Positions 26,620 to 33,950 of a DNA stretch of 64,000 nucleotides are shown one piece after another. Position 1 is the first letter of the stretch. Each line of letters opens with the position of its first letter. A model generated the notes under the pieces. It did no database searches. It was not told the origin of the DNA and saw nothing but the letters and a program-made list of their open reading frames with translations. Position numbers and translations under genes: made by a program. This stretch comes from Selenomonas ruminantium AC2024 (lineage in GTDB: Bacteria > Bacillota > Negativicutes > Selenomonadales > Selenomonadaceae). Location: the NCBI RefSeq assembly GCF_000687995.1, contig NZ_JIAC01000001.1:2666001-2730000 (forward strand), read 5' to 3'.

Positions 26620-27144
26620 TCACTTGCGGAATAACGGCGGCACCTTCTGAACCAGTCCCGCCAGCGTACCAAACTGCTGGGAAAACATATCCGGCATCTT
26701 GCCAAAGGCCAAATCCTCGCGGTGCAGGCGGTCAATCTCATCAGGATCGGTTATTTCCGACAACAACGTGATGGAATGTTCCGTGACGCCAAGCATAAAC
26801 ACCCGACCACTCATTTCAATCACACACACCGAACGATTTGGTCCCAAAGGCAGATGGGACAGGATTCTGCCACCATAGCCCAACTTCTGCTGGGCAAATT
26901 TGCCGCCGATAAACCGGGCAGCAAAATAAGCCAGCCCTACTACAAATACAAAAATAGCAAAGAGGCTGACCAGATAAGCAATCGTTGACCACCAGGAAAT
27001 CGACGTTGGCCGCGGGTCGCTATTCTCATACCCAGCCAGATACCCGCCCTTGGCAGCCTCTTCGGCTGCCAAGGCTGGATCTGCCATTACTAAAAGTATG
27101 AGTATACCCACGAAACACGCCAGAAAAATACGTTTTCTTTCCAT
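26620..27144 (-). CDS. fliO: FliO, flagellar export gate assembly protein
   Basis: This 174-aa protein has a signal-like N-terminus (RIFLACFVGILILLVMADPALA), a periplasmic spacer, one transmembrane segment (about 52-74) and a cytoplasmic FliO domain (LGYGGRILSHLPLGPNRSVCVIEMSGRVFMLGVTEHSITLLSEI). It assists FliP ring assembly. Its ATG overlaps the last base of the cheY stop codon, so the two are coupled. Confidence 0.88.
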   Translation of the reverse strand: MERKRIFLACFVGILILLVMADPALAAEEAAKGGYLAGYENSDPRPTSISWWSTIAYLVSLFAIFVFVVGLAYFAARFIGGKFAQQKLGYGGRILSHLPLGPNRSVCVIEMSGRVFMLGVTEHSITLLSEITDPDEIDRLHREDLAFGKMPDMFSQQFGTLAGLVQKVPPLFRK

Positions 27145-27506
27145 CAGCCCACTGCTTTACGGACAGCCTCCAATACACGATCAGCCTGGAAGGGTTTTAC
27201 AATAAAGTCCCGGGCACCAGCCTGAATGGCTTCAATAACCATGGCCTGCTGGCCCATTGCGCTGCACATAACGATCTTGGCGTTGGGATCAACCTTCTTG
27301 ATTTCCTTAACGGCACTGATACCATCCATTTCCGGCATCGTGATATCCATGGTAACCAGATCCGGTTTCAGTTCCTGGTATTTTTCCAGAGCCTTCATGC
27401 CGTTTTCTGCCTCACCCACGACTTCATAGCCGTTCTTGGACAGAATATCTTTAACCATCATTCTCATAAATGCCGCATCGTCAACGACCAATACTCTTAC
27501 TGCCAT
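27144..27506 (-). CDS. cheY: CheY chemotaxis response regulator
   Basis: The 120-aa single receiver domain has the acidic pair in VVDDAAFMR, phospho-acceptor Asp in TMDITMPEMDG, Thr/Ser site MCSAMGQ and Lys in IVKPFQ. It is phosphorylated by CheA and acts on the motor switch (FliM/FliY, next genes upstream). It has its own promoter in the gap after fliY. The ATG has GAGGAGAG upstream. Confidence 0.96.
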   Translation of the reverse strand: MAVRVLVVDDAAFMRMMVKDILSKNGYEVVGEAENGMKALEKYQELKPDLVTMDITMPEMDGISAVKEIKKVDPNAKIVMCSAMGQQAMVIEAIQAGARDFIVKPFQADRVLEAVRKAVG

Positions 27507-27555
27507 GTTCCATCTCTCCTCATCTTAAAAACATCCGACTTGGTTCAATAATTTA

Positions 27556-27584
27556 ATTATATAAGAAAGTCTTGTTTTAGACAA
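27556..27584 (-). promoter_or_regulatory. Sigma-A-type promoter before cheY
   Basis: On the minus strand TTGTCT (27584-27579), a 17-base spacer and TATAAT (27561-27556) lie about 50 bases before the cheY ATG. This is one of the few gaps (102 bases) in the cluster and suggests an internal start serving cheY-fliO-fliP and on. Confidence 0.65.
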
Positions 27585-27608
27585 GAGCCTCTCTACCCTA
27601 ACGCGGTG

Positions 27609-28868
27609 TTACTGAAGCTTTGCCGCCCGCTCTGCGGGGCTGGCAATTTCGGTGATTCGCACACCGAAGTTTTCATCAATGACCACCACTTCACCTTTGG
27701 CCAGGAATTTACCATTGACATTGATGTCCACTGGCTCACCAGCCAACTTATCAAGTTCCACAATGGAACCATTGGTAAGCTCCAATATATCCTTGATGGA
27801 TTTATTGGTACGCCCCAATTCCACCGTTACCGACAGGGGTACATCCAAAATAAGGCCAATGTTGGCATCATTCACCTGTACCGGCTGCATATTAAGTGGT
27901 GTAAACTGGGCTGGCTGTACCGGAATGTTGGCCGCCATGCCCTGCATGGGCATTCCGTAGCCATACCCTCCGCCCGGAGGCGGTGCCATAACCGGTGGTG
28001 CCATCTGTTGGGCAGGTGCAGCCGCCGGCGGGGGCGGTGGTGCTGCCGCTGGCTGTGGTGGCGGTGGTGGTGGCGGAGCTGGCGCTGGAGCCGGTTCCGG
28101 CTCTGGTTCTTCTGCCGAACCATTTGTCAGCGATTCCACCATTTCCTTAGCCACTTCCACGGGCAAAATCTGCATGATTTCACTATCGATAAGACCATCT
28201 ACCTCCATGCGGAAGGAAGTACACACGATAGGATCATCCGTCCCGATTACCTCAGTAACCTTCTCCTCATTGCCAAAATCAATGAGGTTTACCTTAGGCG
28301 GGGAAATATCGATTTTCTTATTGAACATCGTGGACAAGGACGTAGCCACGGTACCCATCATCTGGTTCATGGACTCGCCCACGGCGCTCATGGCGATTTC
28401 ATTAATTTCTGTATCCGGGTTAGTACCATCACCGCCCATCATCAAATCGGCGATAATAGAAGCATCCTGTGCCTGAATGGCGAGGACATTGTTGCCATCA
28501 ATACCGATGGTATACCCAACTTCCACGATAAGGTAGGGCATGGGGTACTGTTCCTGAATAATACTCATGGAAGAAACAGAAACCGCCGGTGTCGTAATGT
28601 TAACCTTATGCCCTAACAACACGGAAAGCGTTGTTGCAGCACTGCCCATGGAGATATTGCCAATCTCTCCCAAGGCATCCTTTTCCACATCCGTAAGTAC
28701 ATCATCAAACTGAGATGAACTACTGTCGGAGCCTGTTGCGGCTTCAGCTAGCGCTTCTGCCGGTGCTTCGGACTCTCCCGCCGGTGCTGGACTGTCGTCT
28801 GCTGCTGGTATCCCACCGCCATTAAGCAGGGCGTCAATCTCCTCTTGCGAGATCATATCGTCACTCAT
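27609..28868 (-). CDS. fliY: FliY, motor-switch phosphatase (FliN/CheC fusion)
   Basis: This protein of about 419 aa has an N-terminal CheY-P-binding peptide (ISQEEIDALLNGGG), a CheC-like phosphatase region with two E-x2-N motifs (LGEIGNISMGSAA, VGESMNQMMG), a Pro/Ala-rich linker (about 255-320) and a C-terminal FliN/SpoA domain (LILDVPLSVTVELGRT). It forms the C-ring and dephosphorylates CheY. The ATG at 28868 overlaps the fliM stop as ATGAGTGA; an ATG at 28880 is directly against the ribosome-binding site. Confidence 0.95.
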   Translation of the reverse strand: MSDDMISQEEIDALLNGGGIPAADDSPAPAGESEAPAEALAEAATGSDSSSSQFDDVLTDVEKDALGEIGNISMGSAATTLSVLLGHKVNITTPAVSVSSMSIIQEQYPMPYLIVEVGYTIGIDGNNVLAIQAQDASIIADLMMGGDGTNPDTEINEIAMSAVGESMNQMMGTVATSLSTMFNKKIDISPPKVNLIDFGNEEKVTEVIGTDDPIVCTSFRMEVDGLIDSEIMQILPVEVAKEMVESLTNGSAEEPEPEPAPAPAPPPPPPPQPAAAPPPPPAAAPAQQMAPPVMAPPPGGGYGYGMPMQGMAANIPVQPAQFTPLNMQPVQVNDANIGLILDVPLSVTVELGRTNKSIKDILELTNGSIVELDKLAGEPVDINVNGKFLAKGEVVVIDENFGVRITEIASPAERAAKLQ

Positions 28869-29865
28869 CAGTATTTTCATCTCCTTCGCTTATAATTTTG
28901 GTAACCTGAACCGCCATTTTCTTGCCCGATTTACCCGGGCGGCAGTAAAACTTTGGCTTTTTGCCTACCAAACATAATAAATTATCATCCACACGGGTGT
29001 CCATTTGCAGGACATCCCCAAACCCCAGTGTCAGGAACTCATGAATCGTAAGATGGAGTTCACCGAGCTGTACCACGAAGGGTACCTTAGTACGCTCAAT
29101 CTTCTTTTGCAGGAGTTTGACCTGCTCGGGGTCATCATCCCTGGATACTGATGCAGCTACCCAGAAGGTAGTTGTGAGTTTTGACATAACCGGCTCAAGC
29201 ACCAGATAAGGAATACAGATATTCATCATCCCCTCAACTTCCCCCACCTTCATCTGAATGGTGACGATGACCACCATATCACTAGGTGGTACGATTTGGG
29301 TGAATTGCGGGTTTGATTCCGTTGTTTCCAATGCGGGGAAAAATTCCACCACATTTATCCAAGCTTCCTTCAAATGGCCCAGCGCTGTATTGATAAAGCG
29401 CTGTACCACCACTTCCTCAATTTCTGTAAGGACGCGGGGTTTTATTCCCACTCGTCCTTCGCCACCAAACACGCGGTCGATAAAGGCAAAGGCAATCTCA
29501 GTATTGATTTCCATGATGATATTGCCTTTTAGCGGTGGCACAGCCACGATGCTGATAACCGATGGATTTGCCAGTGACTGGACAAATTCCTGATAAGTCA
29601 GCTGTTCGACGGATGCCACTTCCACATTCACCAGCGTGCGCAGGTGGGTAGACAAATACGTGTTCAAGAGCCTGGAAAAACTCTCATGAAGCATAAAGAG
29701 CGTTCGTATCTGGTCCTTGGAAAATTTGTCTGGTCGCTTGAAGTCGTATGTCTTAACTTTCTTTTGTTCTTCGTCTGCTTTGACTTCTTCTGCCGATACG
29801 GTTCCGTCTGACAGTGCGGAAAGCAGTTTATCTATCTCAGATTGAGATAGTACTTCATCTGCCAA
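28861..29865 (-). CDS. fliM: FliM, flagellar motor switch protein
   Basis: This 334-aa protein has the N-terminal CheY-P-binding peptide (LSQSEIDKLLSAL), the middle CheC-like domain (FKRPDKFSKDQIRTLFMLHESFSRLLNTYLSTHLR, GKGE-type FIDRVFGGEGR) and a C-terminal SpoA domain (VQLGELHLTIHEFLTLGFGDVL). It is the C-ring component that receives the CheY signal. It sits between fliL and fliY and overlaps fliY by eight bases. Confidence 0.97.
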   Translation of the reverse strand: MADEVLSQSEIDKLLSALSDGTVSAEEVKADEEQKKVKTYDFKRPDKFSKDQIRTLFMLHESFSRLLNTYLSTHLRTLVNVEVASVEQLTYQEFVQSLANPSVISIVAVPPLKGNIIMEINTEIAFAFIDRVFGGEGRVGIKPRVLTEIEEVVVQRFINTALGHLKEAWINVVEFFPALETTESNPQFTQIVPPSDMVVIVTIQMKVGEVEGMMNICIPYLVLEPVMSKLTTTFWVAASVSRDDDPEQVKLLQKKIERTKVPFVVQLGELHLTIHEFLTLGFGDVLQMDTRVDDNLLCLVGKKPKFYCRPGKSGKKMAVQVTKIISEGDENTDE

Positions 29866-29901
29866 TCTTACGCCCTCCTCCCTGCTAGAATACGAACACT
29901 T

Positions 29902-30414
29902 TTACTGAAGCAGGAAGCTAGTTATATACACATCATACACCGAACCAGGCCCCAGCTTGTTGTTCAGTTCATCCTTAATCTTCTTTTTCAGCTCATCCTG
30001 ACGGGTTGCATCAAACTCATCCAGCTTAGCGCTGCGAAGGATTTGCATGGTGGTATCGAGAATCTTCGTCTCGGCCTCCGGCAGCAAAGCGCCTTCCTCC
30101 GTCATATTCGCCTTCTTGCCAGGATTCATCTCCAGGACGATTCCCGCTTTCAGGAACTTGCCGGCTTTTTGTCCGCCGACATTGACCATAATGCCATCTT
30201 TGGCATCCCCCAGCTTGATAAACTTACCGGGGTCATGGTGTTCATTTACCTGCTCTGTCGCGGTATCTGCCATCATCTTAGTGGTAATAAAGAATGAGAT
30301 GCCGCCGGCAAGTACCAGTCCAATCAGAACCAGCACCACGACAAGGATTATCGGAGATTTCTTCTTCGGTTCTTCCTCCGCCACTTCCTCTGTGTCTTTT
30401 TCTTCGTCAGCCAT
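29902..30414 (-). CDS. fliL: FliL, flagellar basal-body/stator-associated protein
   Basis: This 170-aa single-pass membrane protein has a short charged cytoplasmic N-terminus (ADEEKDTEEVAEEEPKKK), one transmembrane helix (about 19-41) and a periplasmic stomatin-like FliL domain ending LGPGSVYDVYITSFLLQ. It supports stator function. The neighbouring flbD and fliM genes are the usual context. The stator genes motA and motB are not in the window. Confidence 0.92.
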   Translation of the reverse strand: MADEEKDTEEVAEEEPKKKSPIILVVVLVLIGLVLAGGISFFITTKMMADTATEQVNEHHDPGKFIKLGDAKDGIMVNVGGQKAGKFLKAGIVLEMNPGKKANMTEEGALLPEAETKILDTTMQILRSAKLDEFDATRQDELKKKIKDELNNKLGPGSVYDVYITSFLLQ

Positions 30415-30482
30415 AGGTTTATCCCTCCATAAAAAGTTACTTTCCCATTATACCAGCTGATGAGGACTTGTCCACATCAAAA

Positions 30483-30680
30483 TCATTGATGAAGCGCCCG
30501 GCGGTACTTCATCACCCGGCGGACGATTTCGTCCATGGGTTCCTCCACAATGAACTTTTTGCCGTTAGTCAAAGTTATGACTGTATCTGGCGTTTCTTCT
30601 ATCGTTTCTATTATTTCGGCATTGAGCACGAATTCTCCTTTTTTATTTGTCTGCGAATTAAACTTTGTCAGCTTAATCAT
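30483..30680 (-). CDS. flbD: FlbD-family flagellar protein
   Basis: This 65-aa protein matches the small Firmicute FlbD/SwrD family: MIKLTKFN at the start and the strand pattern FVLNAEIIETIEETPDTVITLTNGKKFIVEEPMDEIV. The Bacillus member (SwrD) affects flagellar power. It is unrelated to the Caulobacter transcription factor of the same name. AAGGGGGAAAGG precedes the ATG. It follows a 562-base gap holding a terminator and an inverted-repeat element, so it probably starts a new transcript. Confidence 0.9.
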   Translation of the reverse strand: MIKLTKFNSQTNKKGEFVLNAEIIETIEETPDTVITLTNGKKFIVEEPMDEIVRRVMKYRRALHQ

Positions 30681-30907
30681 TTTTTCCTTTCCCCCTTACA
30701 TCCTTGGCATGCTTTCTTATTCTCTTAAATTTCGTCACGAGGCCGCTTTTTCCCTTTTTCAGGTTGAAAGTTTCTTGGAAAAATTCAAAAAAATTTACCT
30801 GTTAAGCAGGGGGATAGGCTGTAAAAAATCATTTTCCCTTTTGTACACACATATAATTGCAATTCGTGGGAAGTTCGTGTTAAAGATATCCCGGTCATGC
30901 GTTGTCA

Positions 30908-31091
30908 GGGGCGAATGGGGGAGTAATTTTTCTGTTTTCCGCTAAACGAATTGAGCTATCCAGCTACTCGCGCCGGGCAGGCCAACGGCGCTGCTTTCAG
31001 TGTATTTGCTTAGCTGTGTCCTACAGGGGCCGGCCTTCACTGCGTTCAGGCAGTCGCTCCCTACAGAAAAATCACTCCCCCCATTCGCCCC
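30908..31091. repeat. 184-base inverted-repeat element with nested palindromes
   Basis: The outer arms, 30908-30935 and 31063-31091, start GGGGCGAATGGGGG and end TTTTTCTGT. They match over about 28 bases with one mismatch and one extra base. Nested inside are a second pair (GCTAA near 30941 with TTAGC near 31014) and a GC-rich hairpin (GCGCCGGGCAGGCCAACGGCGC, 22 bases, around 30970-30992). Beyond the outer arms a short AGTTCGTG/CACGAACT pair continues the symmetry. It looks like a cruciform-forming, MITE-like insertion or a structured RNA. No transposase is present. Confidence 0.7.
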
Positions 31092-31173
31092 AAGCCACGG
31101 CCTATACTATTACCACGAACTCAATGCTCCCGTAACAAGAACATCTATTACAAATGGCTGACTAAACTGCATT

Positions 31174-31207
31174 TGAAAAGCCCGCTGATACTTTCCATCA
31201 GCGGACT
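31174..31207 (-). terminator. Rho-independent terminator of flgE
   Basis: An 11-bp stem (31179-31189 with 31197-31207, one G-U pair, 7-nt loop) ends in TTTTC on the minus strand, 36 bases after the flgE stop. It would separate the fliK-flgD-flgE unit from flbD-fliL and on. Confidence 0.85.
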
Positions 31208-31242
31208 TTAGCTGGCAGAGAATAGTCTCAGCCCCTATGATA

Positions 31243-32889
31243 TTAACGTTTCATGTTGATGAGCGTCTCCAGCATCTCGTCACCGACAGTGATAACTTTG
31301 GAGTTAGACTGGAAACCACGCTGGGTGATAATCATATCGGAGAATTCGTTGGCGATATCCACGTTGGACATTTCAAGTGCCGATGGCGTAATACTCACAC
31401 CCAGATCGGCAGCCGTCTTGACATTTGCCGTACCGGAGTTGTTGGATTCCTGATAGAGGCTGCTACCCGTCTTGGTCAGACCGGAGGCATTACTGAACTG
31501 CGCAATGGCAATTTGTGCTTCTGACTGACGCACACCATTAGTGTATACACCTGTGATAATACCAGACTGGTCAATAGATACACTCTTCAATGTACCTGCA
31601 GCATTACCATTAGCCTCTCCCTTCACTGTGTTGCTACCAGCATATTGGGTAAGGGTAGATAAATCAATAGCAACACTTTGCGTACCCAAAGCACCATTCG
31701 TTAAGGTAAGTGTAGTGGAACCAGTACCGCTGTTGTACTTACCGGAAGTCGTAAAATTGATAGTTACTGGTTTCAACGTAAGCGTGGTCGTGGAACCATC
31801 CGTCTCTGTAATTGTCGTACTGGTCTTCGTAATATCGGAATCTAGCGATAATGTCCATTCATTACCTGTGGAACTAGAAACCTTCGTCTTAGTAAAGAAA
31901 AGATTCAACGTATGGACGTTGCCTAAAGTATCATAGACATTAACAGTTGTCGTAATCGGCAGACTGTATCCAGTAGTGTACGTTCCCGAAGTCTGAGTCA
32001 CAGTAGAACCATCACTCATAGTCAATGTTACGGGCTTAGTCGTACTGGCCGTGGAGCTTTTCAGGGGACCACTCACACTGTTCACACTAGTAGAAGCAGG
32101 AATTGCAGCGGTTGTAGCAGTTGAAAGGGTACATGTTACAGCAGGATTGGTACCATCTGTTATAGTAATGGTAGTGCCACCGGCCGCGACGGCCGCATTC
32201 ACTGTCCATGTTGCGCTAGTATCTATATTACTTGTAATACCTGTTACTGTATAGGTTGTACCATTAATATCCAAAGTCACTGGATTGGACGCAGATACAT
32301 CAGCAGCTTGAATAGTACCATTTCCTCCAGATATCTTACTAATAGTTAATGCCGCCGAATTAAGATTGTTCTCATATGTTATCTTTTCCGATGCCTTAGC
32401 CGCCATGCTTTTACCGGCCTTGACCACGATATTTTCTATGCCGCCATTTGTAGTCAACACACCGTCTTTAGCCATCCAGCCCTGTACATAGTGGCCGCTT
32501 CCCGGCAATACATAGTTACCATCCGCATCGAATTCAAAAGCGCCATCACGAGTATAATAAGTATCTTTGCCGCTCTTTACTACAAATAAGCCATTGCCAG
32601 ACAAAGCCACGTCCGTATTTTTGCCTGTCTGCTGGGCACTGCCATCGGTAAAAAGCAGGTCAATGCTGGCTACGCCCGTGCCTAAGCCAATCTGCTTGGG
32701 GTTCGTGCCGCCCAAAGTATCCCCCGGTGCTGAAGCTGCTGTCTGCGTCTGGCTAAGTGTATCAGCAAAAGTTACACGACTGGACTTAAAGCCCGTGGCA
32801 TTTACGTTAGCAATATTATTACCAATAACATCCATTCTCGTTTGATGTCCCTTCAAGCCCGAAACACCAGAAAAAAGCGAACGCATCAT
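31243..32889 (-). CDS. flgE: FlgE, flagellar hook protein
   Basis: The 548-aa protein has the rod/hook N-terminal motif (MRSLFSGVSGLKGHQTRMDVIGNNIANVNATGFKSS), a large Thr/Ser-rich surface region (about 150-480) and the C-terminal helix block EMSNVDIANEFSDMIITQRGFQSNSKVI. It polymerises into the hook. The ATG at 32889 has AAGGAAG seven bases upstream; the open frame extends further without a ribosome-binding site. The Thr-rich middle is normal exposed hook domain, not an insertion. It is followed by a terminator. Confidence 0.95.
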   Translation of the reverse strand: MMRSLFSGVSGLKGHQTRMDVIGNNIANVNATGFKSSRVTFADTLSQTQTAASAPGDTLGGTNPKQIGLGTGVASIDLLFTDGSAQQTGKNTDVALSGNGLFVVKSGKDTYYTRDGAFEFDADGNYVLPGSGHYVQGWMAKDGVLTTNGGIENIVVKAGKSMAAKASEKITYENNLNSAALTISKISGGNGTIQAADVSASNPVTLDINGTTYTVTGITSNIDTSATWTVNAAVAAGGTTITITDGTNPAVTCTLSTATTAAIPASTSVNSVSGPLKSSTASTTKPVTLTMSDGSTVTQTSGTYTTGYSLPITTTVNVYDTLGNVHTLNLFFTKTKVSSSTGNEWTLSLDSDITKTSTTITETDGSTTTLTLKPVTINFTTSGKYNSGTGSTTLTLTNGALGTQSVAIDLSTLTQYAGSNTVKGEANGNAAGTLKSVSIDQSGIITGVYTNGVRQSEAQIAIAQFSNASGLTKTGSSLYQESNNSGTANVKTAADLGVSITPSALEMSNVDIANEFSDMIITQRGFQSNSKVITVGDEMLETLINMKR

Positions 32890-32979
32890 AATGAATCTTC
32901 CTTTCCTTACATGAAAAGATTTTTTCTTATGATGCAGCAATCGCAAGATACCTCAATCGGTCAGTATCTCCAAGTCTCC

Positions 32980-32987
32980 TTATCGGT
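32980..32987 (-). promoter_or_regulatory. Possible sigma-28 -10 element upstream of flgE
   Basis: On the minus strand ACCGATAA (32987-32980) matches the sigma-28 -10 GCCGATAA at seven of eight bases, about 90 bases before flgE. The -35 position is poor (GCAA for TAAA at 15-base spacing). It overlaps the end of the preceding gap. Low confidence. Confidence 0.3.
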
Positions 32988-32994
32988 CCAACTC

Positions 32995-33378
32995 TTAGAT
33001 GATTGCTGCACTGTCAATATTCGTTATTATGTTGTCTGTGCCCTGGAGTTTTTCCAGAGCGGTGATTACCGTGCGATTGGCTACGCTGACCACCAGCGCC
33101 ACCTCCTGCATGTAGATGAGGGATTCCCTCGCTCCCTTTTGGGCCAGCTTGTCAACGGCTGACTGCAGGCGAGCCAAATCTTCATGGCTCAAATTGATAT
33201 TCCTTTCTTGCAAGCGGTTCTGCGCATGCACGGAGAAGGCAATCTCTGCGCCTTTGGCAGATTCCTTCTCCTGCGCACTTTGCAGAAAATCTTGAAAGCT
33301 GATTTGGCTCGCATTATGCGTCTGTGCAGTACCTTGCAAACTGGTTATTCGTCCTTGAAGCGGAAGGATGGGGTGCAT
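32995..33378 (-). CDS. TIGR02530-type flagellar operon protein
   Basis: The 127-aa soluble protein matches the family found between flgD and flgE in Firmicutes: ISFQDFLQ, then FSVHAQNRLQERNINLSHEDLARLQSAVDKLAQKGARESLIYMQEVALVVSVANRTVITAL. Its function is unclear; the position suggests a role in hook export or assembly. The ATG at 33378 follows flgD by 34 bases, with a GGGAGGAGAG ribosome-binding site. Confidence 0.85.
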   Translation of the reverse strand: MHPILPLQGRITSLQGTAQTHNASQISFQDFLQSAQEKESAKGAEIAFSVHAQNRLQERNINLSHEDLARLQSAVDKLAQKGARESLIYMQEVALVVSVANRTVITALEKLQGTDNIITNIDSAAII

Positions 33379-33412
33379 GATTCTCTCCTCCCTTATTCAT
33401 AGCCAAAATATT

Positions 33413-33931
33413 TTAGCTTCCCTGTACACCTTCTCCAATACGGATGATGTTGCCAATAGCGACCTTATAGGACTGGCCGCCGGCACTGGCTACAATCGTG
33501 GGCGAGCCATCGGAAATGCTTACCCCTGTAACCTTGCCTTCCATCTTGGAGGTTGTCGTACTAACCTTGCCATTTGCGTCCGTGCTGGTGGTGTCAATGG
33601 TCCACTGGATATCTTTGCCAATCATATTGCTGAGCTGGCCTACCAGTACCGAAGTGTCAATGTTGCTGACCAGTTTCGATACATCACTGAGGCCATCGGC
33701 TACATTGGTCATCTGTTCCAATGCGGAGAACTGTGCCAACTGGGCCAGATATTCGCCATTATCCTGCGGGTCCAGCGGGTCCTGATACTTCATCTGAGTA
33801 ACCAATAACTGCAGGAATGCATCCTTGCCTAAGGCACTGTTATCCTTGTTGGCCTGCGTCTGACTTGCCTGATAGTTTTCCAGCGTCTGAGTTACACCAT
33901 CCACTGTGATTGTGTTTAATGAATTTGCCAC
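33413..33931 (-). CDS. flgD: FlgD, hook-capping/scaffold protein
   Basis: This protein of about 172 aa has the N-terminal FlgD block LGKDAFLQLLVTQMKYQDPLDPQDNGEYLAQLAQFSALEQM and a short beta-rich C-terminal part ending VAIGNIIRIGEGVQGS. It caps the growing hook. GTG at 33931 has AGAAGG about eight bases upstream; GTG at 33940 is too close to that site. It follows fliK by 19 bases. Confidence 0.94.
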   Translation of the reverse strand: MANSLNTITVDGVTQTLENYQASQTQANKDNSALGKDAFLQLLVTQMKYQDPLDPQDNGEYLAQLAQFSALEQMTNVADGLSDVSKLVSNIDTSVLVGQLSNMIGKDIQWTIDTTSTDANGKVSTTTSKMEGKVTGVSISDGSPTIVASAGGQSYKVAIGNIIRIGEGVQGS

Positions 33932-33950
33932 CTTTTTCACCTTCTATGCT

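Larger units (their letters stand above)
30681..31242. other. 562-base non-coding gap inside the flagellar cluster
   Basis: No convincing gene is present. The part nearest flgE holds that gene's terminator. The middle holds a large inverted-repeat element (30908-31091). The part nearest flbD is A/T-rich on the coding strand and must contain the flbD promoter or read-through leader, but I could not pick a clear -35/-10 pair. Short plus-strand frames here have no ribosome-binding site. Confidence 0.6.

Noticed and set aside
31243-32889. Insertion in flgE because of the Thr/Ser-rich middle
   Set aside because: Hook proteins normally have a variable, exposed middle region of this kind. The frame is intact and both conserved ends are present.
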